A stretch of 64,000 nucleotides of DNA, taken from assembly GCF_050016015.1 (NCBI RefSeq), contig NZ_JBNHEQ010000243.1, positions 13,148 to 77,147 of the forward strand. Direction: 5' to 3'. The notes beneath the pieces were generated by a model. The model was not told where the DNA came from. It did not search any database and saw nothing but the letters and a program-made list of their open reading frames with translations. Both the position numbers and the translations under genes were made by a program. Below are positions 20,801-27,066 of this stretch, piece after piece (within the stretch, counting starts at the first letter, position 1; each line of letters starts with the position of its first letter). Origin of the DNA: Trichodesmium sp002260545. Its GTDB lineage: Bacteria; Cyanobacteriota; Cyanobacteriia; Cyanobacteriales; Microcoleaceae.

Positions 20801-23800
20801 CAACCTCTAGCAGAACAGTGGGCAGATGCTCAGAATGCTACCAACGCTGCCGAAGCACCAATTACTGCCAGTCGTAACCTGGTGGAAGTATTGGAAACTG
20901 CCCGCGAACAAATGCCCGCAGCTCAGGAACAGTTGCAACTGCTGGAAGACTTGTTGCCAGAAATTGAACAAAAACTGGCAGAAGCTCAGAAGGAAGCGGA
21001 CGACTACAATGCTAAAGTTTTGGCGGAGTGGGAAGAGCATGACGAAAATGCGACAGAATATATCAATACTGTTGAAGACATATTAGAACGTCGTGGCGAA
21101 CTGAACAAACAATCCCAGGAGTTGCAAAACCAACTGGCAGATACGGAAAAATGGGTGGAACAACAAACTGTGGCTTTGGATGTAGAAACCGAGCAAGTAG
21201 ATAATTTGCGTCAACAGTTGATAGGTGATGGGGAGGCATTGGCAGAAAAAATCGCTGTGGGAACGGGTAATGATTTAACCGAGTTGCAGACTAAACAAGC
21301 ACAACTCCAGGATGCTCTGGCACTCCTAGACAATAAAGCTACCGTTTTGCAACAACAGCAAGCAGCTTTTAGTCAAAAACGCACCCTCCTAACCGCAGAA
21401 AACGAAGTTATTCTGGCAGAACAGCGGTTATTAGATGCCTACCTAACAACCCCCGACAGCGACTTAGAGCAACTACGGGAACAACTAGCAGATGCCCGCG
21501 CTGCCCTAGCCGAAGCCCAACGTTTGGCAGAACAAGCAGAAGCCAGCAGTCAGGCATTAACCGCTCCTTTACAGGAAGTGCAAAACGACTTGTTGGCACA
21601 AAATGACGAACATTTAAAAGCTGCTAAGGAACACCAGGAGGTACTCAAGGAACTGTTAGAGGCAACAGAACTAAATGCCAACTACACCTTAGAAGCTGCC
21701 AAAAAACAACAGCAAGTCAACGACTTAGAGTTCCAAATCTTGCAACGGTTGCAGGATGTAACGGCAGCGGGCAACGAGGAGGCAAAACATTTATTAGAAG
21801 TTGCCACTCACAACGACATTGCTAGTGCTGCTCAAATCTATTATCGTGATTACAGCGACCTCGCAAGTGATAAGCGGAGTAGTTCTGCTGGCGGTTTGGC
21901 AAAACCAGAAGACAGAATTTTGGCAGACCGTTACTACCGGGAAATGTTAACCCATCGCCAGTTACAGCACCGGGCGCAAGCTCAAGCTAATCATTTCCGA
22001 CGGATAAAAGATACCGCTCAAGGACAAATGGATGCTTTAAGTCGGCAACAGGAAACTGCTGCTCAGATACTCCAGGATATTAATAATAAGATTGCCGAAA
22101 CCCAAGAGCTGCGGGAAGCCAAAGAACAGGAAGTAGCAGTTGCCCAAGCGCGGTTAGATGGTATTAGTCGTATCCGCCAACAAACGGAACAAACTTTTGT
22201 GCAGTTAGTCAGTTTAGAACAACTGAACCTAGCTCAAGCTCAGTTAGAACAACAAATTGCAGCCCAACGGCAGTCAGAGATAGAGGAGGAAGTGGCACGG
22301 CGCATCGAACGGGAACAAATCGAAATTGAACGTCAACGTTTAGAGGCGCGGGCGAAGTTGGAACAGTTGGAGCAGTTGCAAGCAGAGGAAGATTTGCGAC
22401 AAGCGGTAAATCAGGTGCGGGTTGATGTTGGTTTGAATGAGGTAGCTGGTGGTAGTGATTCGGCTCAGTTGCAGTCTCAGATGGCATCGTTGTTGGGGCA
22501 ATTGCAGAATTTGGAGCAGCAACAGCCTGATTTACCTGATGATGTGAAGGCGTTGTTGGCAGATGCTCAAGGGGACTTGCAAGATGCCCTGGAAGGTAAA
22601 GTGCAAGAGGTTGCTAAAGACAATTTGAGTTCGGTTCTGGGAACACTAATTCTACAAGGCAATAGCCATCGCGCCGAAATTAATAAAATTATTGAGGAAG
22701 AACGCCGAGATGCCACTTTACTCGAACAAGCACAAGATGATTTACATGGAGCAACCAAAGCATTTGTAGAGGAATTGGATGAAGCAAAACTACTGCAAGG
22801 GGAACGACAAATCCTGACTCCATTAGCAATGGAATCTCTGCTCAAAGTCGCCCACGCTAAGAATGCGGTCAATATTTCTAAAGAACTGGCAGCGGCATCC
22901 TATGAAATCATCAAAGAAATCCTGGATTACCGCAAAGAAGAACGGAAAGCCCGCAAAAAGGCTTTTTGGGCTAGCTTGGTGAATATCGCTCAAATTGTTC
23001 TAAGTGTAATTGGTATAATTTTCCCTCCTGCAAAACCTTTCACTACTATAATTAATGTAGCGATAGGCGCTATTTGGGCAGCAGTTAACGGCGATTGGTT
23101 GGGTGCAATTTTTAACGTAGTTACAGGAGTAGCAAGCTTTGCTAGCGGTATGTTAGGAGAATTTATTAAAAAAGCAGGCGCGTGCGTTTGCGTCCTCGGA
23201 ACCAGCATTGCTAAAACTACTTTAGAAGCAATCAAGCGCACTATTGATGGTTTTAAAGCGCTAGCCAACGGAGCTTATAAGGGTATCCTGGCAATTAAAT
23301 CTGGCGATGATATTGCAGGCGTCCTAACCATTCTTCAGGGTTTGGCAGAAGCAGTTACTACTGGTATAAATGGCTCGCAGTTTAAGGCAGAATTTCTGAA
23401 GTTACCCGAAGGCAAACAACTTTTGACAGTTGTTGATGCTTTGAAAACTGCCCCGACCGCAATTTTAGGTGCCGTTCGGGCGATCGAAAATGGAGACCTT
23501 TTCTCTGGCATCAACACTATTCTAGCTCAAGCTTTATCTCTGGGTCAGAACTTAACTAGCGGAGTCGCTAATTCCTTGTTTGGCGTTCTGGGTCAAGTTA
23601 ATCAAGCTGCGGGTGTCGTAGTTGATAAGTTCATTAACAAAGGAGGATTTTTCGGTTGGCTAGAAGGTATCGGTCAAATTGGCGGTATTTTCAGCAGTCT
23701 ACCTCAAACGTTAAAACCAGCGGTTGACGATCTAAAAGACTGTAAGTGTCCTACCAAACTTGCAGGAATTGTTGGCAAGGTATTTGATGCCGCTAAATTA

Positions 23801-24232
23801 GAAAAATTTGCCCACAAAACGGGCGCATTTGCTAACGCGGTTGAAAATACGGCTTTCTCTACTCTGGCTATTTCCACTGTAATTGAAGGTGCAACGAAAG
23901 ACTTAAAGTCATTTTTCAAGAGTTTAGATAACGCCAAAGATTATCTCAAAGAAGGGTTTGGCAACGATATCAAACGGATGAAAGCAGACGAAAATAGCGC
24001 TTACAACAAGCTCAAAAAACAATTTGATGCTATTGCCGATCAACTAGAGGAAGCAGGTGAAGATGTAATTTCCTTAGATTTAGGTTCTGCTTATCGTCGC
24101 CTGAAAAAAGTTGTTGAATCTGCCTTTAGTAGCCAAACCCTAAAACCTTTAGAGAATACATTAAAAGAATTCCTTCATACCTTTGAGCCACTTGTCTTTG
24201 AATTTGACCATGTGAATCTCAAATACCCCTAA
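14828..24232 (+). CDS. Giant coiled-coil protein, C-terminal segment (3,134 codons)
   Basis: This continues the same frame after TAA 14798; the TTG at 14828 is only a formal start. The first ~10 residues finish the S8 domain. Residues from about 40 to 2,600 are Gln/Ala/Glu-rich heptad-like coiled coil, interrupted by at least seven Trp/Tyr-rich modules, several with ANYWNGQI or ANRWNSKI. From about nt 22960 a hydrophobic Gly/Ala-rich helical region follows (LVNIAQIVLSVIGIIFPP, VAIGAIWAAVNGDWLGAIF, GVASFASGMLGEF), ending in an acidic/amphipathic tail. A CKCP and an ACVCV motif occur in the last third. Codon use is uniform, and no frameshift is seen over 9.4 kb. I do not recognise the whole architecture. 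A cell-surface or secreted fibre, or a membrane-active toxin-like protein, are guesses. Confidence 0.75.
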   Translation: MLDVTEAVLMAGLVAPEAVVKFGDVDISAFTGAGRVDVDVRAASPETEAAIQDLTDTQNQLFEQWQVLRDLGNPDVTLEELQNEIASRKSEALDNYRDVDTAAAISLVKNQESVTALGLAREHYQIELSRLEGVLERQGDLQDGLVALTGERDDLVVANAEQLRVLEEAIARTEKELDDGSAVKEEIAKLEQQAKAYRDRIAPLKAQADNYSAQAKNFLQQYHQHLQTAHNYRGTRNKCGRWTGDIVKYSYYQGLANQAKQKANRASEQAAVALRNYHEDEQLALQLEQQAEALRNYAKAQASNAQNLSQLEDGSQNISKLIELLKQKAAQQTQIAEKYWQQTAAAEKRRLHYQLTANWHNSMINRWEVIGYRHTGFSGWAGFFRWNRTPIHGWRKYPEHIAPRNQAKQQARNAEAERRTFEQWARQAQTEANALNQQATALAQRLGDWPQLKRGIEYEINAKEQQLQAEKDLLALPTPVQQQQLEALDLKINQTKDELQKLETEELPEQQQKADATEERLQKTQEEVEENQTQRSQTQTDLQNFLETYGYLLPYQERRAAVQKQIQQLTEEITIVQQLLLQLQTEVANNPNNNLTSQLESTKNYLEQIEQQLAYAKVQEEQLNLSAPDSPERLAIGNLIDDLAKRQQNLPETNTLPLQEYIDFLRGVENRNNNLLNGFDDLEERLTAAQTQQTAADETLQRLQGEYRDLGLEKADIEAEKLMPSQIQALQADIDPHQEILDGYRQQISDAHAVASNFERLRQKHQGYANRWNSKIRVFNTTSYLAHNPDVARSVRQRYGGMPSAWYHYWRYGRREGRLANPGALVKRNAAQAVANNYAKQRNVATVQAQHLEASLQPNIYATQATIAAIESKQQIFKDIQKNIQPNATLEEAIALKDSQLNNTKTAISQTQDTINSLENDLAATKQAKSDKEAEIVGQEGAITQTQTEIATTEDKITAKQGEINQEQSVLQGYHNQINQANAVTNNFEQQRQYHQNSANYWNGQIHTWGVTGYRQDKSGNKEAVYGWIYNPQAKANRDAHLVAANSTTQQRNLAAQQAQQLATNLQPQIEAKQENIAGLQEEKQTIAAEKQNLQTQLSNQQQELQNLQSELGQIEQNIGNIESDIATNEEKLEELDAQLLKESSDKIYLQDTLAEIDQRIADKEAEISDKYEEIELTEKYARHVNAEVDRLESRLELINQADALETEYQNQQDNWQNALDNQIAATEEFLATRKAGEDERKQLLSLQSQLADTQTQLATAQQQQAQLITEVQTAKKDLQLTQLQLRNQHLQLQSLNAQDPSLYSAEAYYYNQAQHHRARMWYSNGRQYVYHHGHAAAYRANLQKASRLAQQRNENWSKRQEAHKKIQELNQAIATQRANVASKEQELAKVTPEVANLTAKAAEIESQIPPLVTAIEPLQQAENEKLADFQNAVGQTETASVELAQTTKEQAAALNHLISFGVLGTESDVDFFATQVEPKVNEFIQQLQDRSQDLGSQADTLGSLIADWQQELDNTTDEVSRQALTDLITETIGQQKNLLQRQQENQEIVTELSDRLTAATASLENLREQQELEIREQLNSNDERLEALNRQLETETAAEKAVNEDTVLAYAQLNDQVRADLTASATQWVSQLQEGHQQTQEIGESQQNLSQSVDDLIQYIDHNLAEVDGERDRNLEDLRDAITTLGVVAPRRDELAAGETSLKQEIEKLKQWIEQDAKLWEEIAPIAERYGAEYQQLARYPQQYNAKLQHDLGIARQNEAQRLQHQQNANYWNGQIYQFNEQIYLQNYPDVRLHVSRGWLDSGWEHYVKWGRKAGRLPNPQAKINRDREQAAANAAEKRRDAANQLPTANAYREAFLSQVPNNGSAIKVLQAETKEESNKYSSRIAQLKAEEAQNNAQASAALAQADWYERRGAYHWQRSRKNGPTWQEWRKTWKRGRSGKKKEHWVLLTHVDHDWIIWDTYTKYAQQLRQQAVNQLVATDRQSQQQDRLQPLAEQWADAQNATNAAEAPITASRNLVEVLETAREQMPAAQEQLQLLEDLLPEIEQKLAEAQKEADDYNAKVLAEWEEHDENATEYINTVEDILERRGELNKQSQELQNQLADTEKWVEQQTVALDVETEQVDNLRQQLIGDGEALAEKIAVGTGNDLTELQTKQAQLQDALALLDNKATVLQQQQAAFSQKRTLLTAENEVILAEQRLLDAYLTTPDSDLEQLREQLADARAALAEAQRLAEQAEASSQALTAPLQEVQNDLLAQNDEHLKAAKEHQEVLKELLEATELNANYTLEAAKKQQQVNDLEFQILQRLQDVTAAGNEEAKHLLEVATHNDIASAAQIYYRDYSDLASDKRSSSAGGLAKPEDRILADRYYREMLTHRQLQHRAQAQANHFRRIKDTAQGQMDALSRQQETAAQILQDINNKIAETQELREAKEQEVAVAQARLDGISRIRQQTEQTFVQLVSLEQLNLAQAQLEQQIAAQRQSEIEEEVARRIEREQIEIERQRLEARAKLEQLEQLQAEEDLRQAVNQVRVDVGLNEVAGGSDSAQLQSQMASLLGQLQNLEQQQPDLPDDVKALLADAQGDLQDALEGKVQEVAKDNLSSVLGTLILQGNSHRAEINKIIEEERRDATLLEQAQDDLHGATKAFVEELDEAKLLQGERQILTPLAMESLLKVAHAKNAVNISKELAAASYEIIKEILDYRKEERKARKKAFWASLVNIAQIVLSVIGIIFPPAKPFTTIINVAIGAIWAAVNGDWLGAIFNVVTGVASFASGMLGEFIKKAGACVCVLGTSIAKTTLEAIKRTIDGFKALANGAYKGILAIKSGDDIAGVLTILQGLAEAVTTGINGSQFKAEFLKLPEGKQLLTVVDALKTAPTAILGAVRAIENGDLFSGINTILAQALSLGQNLTSGVANSLFGVLGQVNQAAGVVVDKFINKGGFFGWLEGIGQIGGIFSSLPQTLKPAVDDLKDCKCPTKLAGIVGKVFDAAKLEKFAHKTGAFANAVENTAFSTLAISTVIEGATKDLKSFFKSLDNAKDYLKEGFGNDIKRMKADENSAYNKLKKQFDAIADQLEEAGEDVISLDLGSAYRRLKKVVESAFSSQTLKPLENTLKEFLHTFEPLVFEFDHVNLKYP
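15491..16083 (+). other. Trp-rich modules 1 and 2 in the coiled coil
   Basis: Module 1 (about 15491-15625) reads YHQHLQTAHNYRGTRNKCGR...YYQGLANQAKQKANR. Module 2 (about 15881-16083) reads HYQLTANWHNSMINRWEVIG, then FSGWAGFFRWNRTPIHGWRK. Each is flanked by an outgoing and a returning helix with RNQAKQQARN-like sequence. This is the pattern of a hairpin tip inserted in an antiparallel coiled coil. Confidence 0.55.
17116..17322 (+). other. Trp-rich module 3 with an NPDV/HYWRYGRxEGR motif
   Basis: It begins HQGYANRWNSKIRVF and contains SYLAHNPDVARSVRQ and WYHYWRYGRREGR. The xYLxxNPDVA...HYxxYGxxEGR pattern is a short repeat known from many large bacterial proteins, and it recurs in module 6. Confidence 0.6.
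17804..17965 (+). other. Trp-rich module 4
   Basis: YHQNSANYWNGQIHTWGVTG is followed by YRQDKSGNKEAVYGWIYNP and a returning helix beginning QAKANRDAH. It shares ANYWNGQI with module 6 and the NPxAKxNRD exit with both modules 3 and 6. Confidence 0.6.
18742..18890 (+). other. Trp/His/Tyr-rich module 5
   Basis: AYYYNQAQHHRARMWYSNGR then QYVYHHGHAAAYRANLQKAS. It is a shorter variant with many His and Tyr residues and the same helix-tip-helix layout. Confidence 0.5.
20114..20325 (+). other. Trp-rich module 6 with a second NPDV-type motif
   Basis: HQQNANYWNGQIYQFNEQIY, LQNYPDVRLHVSRGWLDSGW and EHYVKWGRKAGRLPNPQAKI. It aligns with module 3 (NPDV part) and module 4 (ANYWNGQI part), so the modules are built from two smaller units. 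Confidence 0.6.
20545..20760 (+). other. Trp-rich module 7
   Basis: ADWYERRGAYHWQRSRKNGP, TWQEWRKTWKRGRSGKKKEH and WVLLTHVDHDWIIWDTYTKY. It is strongly basic and aromatic. The ANYWNGQI core is replaced, but the position between coiled-coil helices is the same. Confidence 0.5.
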
Positions 24233-24284
24233 GATGAAAGAGGAGGAAAAGTAACCATAGTTATTTAATTAACGTCCTATTAAA

Positions 24285-24323
24285 AGGCGATCGCCCCTTT
24301 CCAAAAAAAAAGAGCGATCGCCT
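24285..24323. terminator. HIP1-based hairpin behind the giant gene
   Basis: AGGCGATCGC (24285-24294) and GCGATCGCCT (24314-24323) form a 10-bp perfect stem with an A-rich loop, 53 bases after the giant gene's stop. There is no T tract after it on the plus strand, so a role as terminator is uncertain. Confidence 0.4.
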
Positions 24324-24337
24324 ACCCAATATATCAT

Positions 24338-25187
24338 GGGCGAATGGCCATTCGCCCCTACAGATACCAACCATTCCACGGAAATATGCGATCGGGGATA
24401 GCTCCCATCCCCATTAACCAACCCATACCAAAATACCAATCAAAAACAACAGCCAAATCTCAAATATATGCAAAAATTCCCAACTCCAACCACCAACCCT
24501 CAACTCAAAGAAATAACTGCCCAAACTCGCCAGGGATTAGAAAAAAATTACGGCGAACAATTAGAGCAAATAGTTCTCTTTGGGTTGCGATGTAGCTACC
24601 GCTAGGCTTCACCGACGCTTATTCTTCATCAAAAATATGCTAACATTAAATCATCCTTAATATCCCTAAAAAATCTTACCAAAATGAAAGATCGTCAGAT
24701 ATAAATAGAGGATTGACTTAATCAAAAAATAACGATTGGTACGGGCTTTCTGGCATTCGCCCCCCACAGATGCCAATTATTCCAGAGAAATATGGAAGAG
24801 GCGGTCGTTGCCTGTGGCCAAACCAACCCCAAAACCATTGCCTCTCCAATACATCTGGTATGGGCGAATGCCAGAAAGCCCCTACGGATATTAATTGTTT
24901 CACAGAAATATGGAAGAGGTGGTCGTTGCCTGTGGCCAAACCAACCCAAAAACCATTGCCTCTTCAATACATCTGGTATGGGCGAATGCCAGAAAGCCCC
25001 TACGGGTATTAATTATTTTCGATAAATATGGTGTAGGCGACGCTCCCTGTGTCCAAAGCAACCCCAAAACCATTGCCTACCAAATAATCATGTAAGGGCG
25101 AATGGTATTCGCCCCCCACAGATACCAATCATCCCAATCAAACAAAAATCTGATAAAATAGGAAAAAAAACAAGAAATATCAACCTT
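24338..25187. repeat. Tandem repeat field with GTAG palindromes before the RAYT gene
   Basis: A GTAG-type palindrome half is at 24338-24362. From about 24725 a unit of about 117 bp repeats at least three times (ATATGGAAGAGGCGGTCG at about 24790, its variants near 24907 and 25025). Each unit holds a CTGGCATTCGCCCC or GGGCGAATGCCAGAAAGCC arm, so neighbouring units can fold into long hairpins. Several small frames read through the array on both strands; they are repeat translations, not genes. Another palindrome end lies at 25088-25115. Confidence 0.7.
24468..24605 (+). pseudogene. Truncated minimal nucleotidyltransferase (MNT-type) remnant
   Basis: The 45-residue frame reads ITAQTRQGLEKNYGEQLEQI then VLFGLRC and a stop. 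In MNT nucleotidyltransferases, which are antitoxin partners of HEPN proteins, the phrase is IVLFGSQARGDA followed by SDIDVL. The GS and Asp residues are missing and the gene stops there. I see no HEPN partner. This is a decayed gene in the repeat field. Confidence 0.55.
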
Positions 25188-25748
25188 ATGTCCTACGATC
25201 CTCAAAAACATCATCGGCGATCGCTTCGTCTCAAAGGTTATGACTATTCAAAAGCTGGAGCCTATTTTATCACCATTTGCACTTACAACCGTCAGACTCT
25301 ATTTGGAGAAATTATTGACGGCAAAATGCAGTTAAATCAATTAGGTGAGGTAGTTGCTGAGGAATGGGAGCGATCGGCACAAATGCGTCAAGAAATAGAA
25401 TTAGATTATTCGGTAATCATGCCGAATCATTTACATGGTATTGTTATCATTAATAACGTAGGGGCGAATGACAATGTAGGGGCGAACGGCCGTTCGCCCC
25501 TACGGATGAAATCTCGATCAATATCATCATTAATGGCAGGATTCAAATCTGCTGTCACTAAACGAATTAATCGCATTCCCTATCATGGCGAACAATTAAC
25601 TACACCAGTTCCTGTGTGGCAACGCAATTATTACGAGCATATTATCAGAAATGAAACATCATTAAATCAACTCCGACAATACATAATAGAAAATCCTTTA
25701 AAATGGGAAATAGATCAATTACATCCTAATAATCCTTCAAAATGGTAA
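25188..25748 (+). CDS. REP-associated tyrosine transposase (RAYT, Y1/HUH type)
   Basis: The protein has 186 residues. RAYTs are single-domain HUH nucleases that cut at REP hairpins next to GTAG. The N-terminus RRSLRLKGYDYSKAGAYFIT with ICTYNRQTLFG is typical. The HUH motif is H81-L-H83 in MPNHLHGIVI, and the catalytic tyrosine is Y148 or Y149 in WQRNYYEHIIRNE. The C-terminal QLRQYIIENPLKW is also family-typical. Residues 91-107 (VGAND, VGANGRSPLR) are a translated GTAG palindrome inserted right after the HUH strand, so the enzyme carries its own repeat. The gene is surrounded by many REP-like palindromes. Confidence 0.9.
   Translation: MSYDPQKHHRRSLRLKGYDYSKAGAYFITICTYNRQTLFGEIIDGKMQLNQLGEVVAEEWERSAQMRQEIELDYSVIMPNHLHGIVIINNVGANDNVGANGRSPLRMKSRSISSLMAGFKSAVTKRINRIPYHGEQLTTPVPVWQRNYYEHIIRNETSLNQLRQYIIENPLKWEIDQLHPNNPSKW
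25476..25503 (+). repeat. 28-nt REP-like palindrome inside the RAYT coding sequence
   Basis: This perfect inverted repeat begins GTAGGGGCGAACGG and is read in frame as VGANGRSPL. A half copy, GTAGGGGCGAAT, stands just before it (25458-25469). Confidence 0.85.
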
Positions 25749-26320
25749 TCACAATGACCATAAATATTGCCTACCAAAAACCATGTAGGGGCTTTCTGGC
25801 ATTCGCCCTCTACCGATACCAATCATGGCACAGAAATATGTCAGAGGCGTTGGCGCAGCAAATGCGGTAGCTANNNNNNNNNNNNNNNNNNNNNNNNNNN
25901 NNNNNNNNNNNNNNNNNNNNNNNNNNNNNNNNNNNNNNNNNNNNNNNNNNNNNNNNNNNNNNNNNNNNNNNNNTATCGCCCCCCGACCCCAAAACCAACA
26001 AAAAGACCATGACCAACACAACAACCATTGCTTACCCAACAATATACCTGGGCTTTCTGGCATTCGCCCTCTACCGATACCAATTATGTCAGAGGCGTTG
26101 GCGCAGCAAATGCGGTAGCTATATCGCCCCCCGACCCCAAAACCAACAAAAAGACCATGACCAACACAACAACCATCGCCCAAACCTACATTCAAAGACT
26201 AGCAACCCTAGACGACGTACTCATATTCGCACCCCTGTGAAAAGCACTCGTCATGCTTCGCACCAGCAAAAATGCTACTAAAACAACTACCTTTAAACTA
26301 GACTTTTTACTAATTTATCG
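25749..26320. repeat. Tandem repeats spanning the second assembly gap
   Basis: Two copies of a block of at least 170 bp are present: CTGGCATTCGCCCTCTACCG, GTCAGAGGCGTTGGCGCAGC, CCCCCCGACCCCAAAACC. Copy 1 is split by the 100 N at 25874-25973, and copy 2 covers about 26048-26175. Comparing the copies, copy 1 lacks no bases at the gap: GGTAGCTA / TATCGCC joins as in copy 2. Small frames on both strands here are artefacts. Nothing gene-like lies between 26240 and 26320. Confidence 0.65.
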
Positions 26321-26932
26321 ATGTCTTACAGCCAATTTACAATCGAACAAATAAAATCAGAATTTGGCATCTTACTCTCAGAAAAAAACGGCATATTTGC
26401 TAAAATTCCTGAATCACAATACAGCCAATTTTTATCGGAAACTCTGGATTATAATATTCCATTAGCTCTGTCAATTAATTCAGAAAAATCTCGGTCTGAA
26501 CTGATAGTTATGCCAATCCTAATTGAACTAAAAAAACAATTATCAAATCAAATAAGTCTATTTTCTGGCAAGGAATTTACTGTCGATTCTCAGAGAGGTT
26601 TAAATGGATTTTGTGACTTTATGATTAGTAAATCACCCGAACAGTTAATTATAGAAGCTCCGGTTGTTACTTTAGTGGAGGCAAAAAATGATAATATAGA
26701 AACAGGTTTGGGTCAATGTATGGCAGAAATGATTGCTGCTCAGTTATTTAATCAGCAAAAAGGAAATGAAGTTAAAAAAAATTCTGGAGTTATTACCACG
26801 GGTAGTCTCTGGAAATTTATGGAGCTAGAAGGTCAAACTATTACTATTGATCTAAATGAATATTTTTTAGGGAATTTAGGTCAGATTATTGGGATTCTGA
26901 AAAGCTTTCTTGAAATGGAAGATTCAACATAA
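26321..26932 (+). CDS. Putative PD-(D/E)XK nuclease-fold protein
   Basis: The protein has 203 residues, with no named family recognised. The candidate nuclease site is E60 in a helix, D99 (NGFCDFMIS) and E120-x-K122 (VTLVEAKNDNIETG), which matches the D...ExK spacing of the restriction-endonuclease fold. A helix after it, GLGQCMAEMIAAQLF, would supply the usual alpha-B helix. Similar proteins are common as stand-alone genes in cyanobacteria. A role in DNA cleavage is inferred only from the motif. Confidence 0.6.
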   Translation: MSYSQFTIEQIKSEFGILLSEKNGIFAKIPESQYSQFLSETLDYNIPLALSINSEKSRSELIVMPILIELKKQLSNQISLFSGKEFTVDSQRGLNGFCDFMISKSPEQLIIEAPVVTLVEAKNDNIETGLGQCMAEMIAAQLFNQQKGNEVKKNSGVITTGSLWKFMELEGQTITIDLNEYFLGNLGQIIGILKSFLEMEDST

Positions 26933-26965
26933 ATTTCTGATTATTTTCAGGTATTTACCAAATAG

Positions 26966-26989
26966 AGGGCGAATGCCATTCGCCCCTAC
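26966..26989. repeat. Shortened REP-like palindrome
   Basis: AGGGCGAATGCCATTCGCCC followed by CTAC. It is an inverted repeat in the spacer between the nuclease-fold and GNAT genes, and lacks one GTAG end. Confidence 0.65.
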
Positions 26990-27066
26990 AAATAATAAAC
27001 TTTTGGTCTTATTTTTTCATAGCTAAAGATTCAACAAATTATTAACAAAATATCAACTAAATAACC

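Noticed and set aside
12721..24232. Alternative genetic code with TAA read as Gln throughout
   Set aside because: Many intact genes in the window (for example recO's neighbours, desB, hemB) end with TAA at the expected length, so any read-through would have to be local.
13042..24232. Polyketide or non-ribosomal peptide synthetase, suggested by the length
   Set aside because: No carrier-protein, ketosynthase, adenylation or condensation motifs were found; the sequence is coiled coil and aromatic modules.
24718..25095. Several overlapping frames of 66-81 codons on both strands
   Set aside because: They are periodic translations of the 117-bp tandem repeat and show no independent coding signal.
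24725..25180. Possible CRISPR array (regularly spaced repeats near 24790, 24907, 25025)
   Set aside because: The whole 117-bp unit is conserved, there are no unique spacers, and no cas genes are near. It is an ordinary tandem repeat.
25188..25748. TnpA of an IS200/IS605 element
   Set aside because: The length, LKGYDYSKAGAYF start, NYYEHIIRNE context and palindromic surroundings fit RAYT, and no tnpB or IS ends adjoin.
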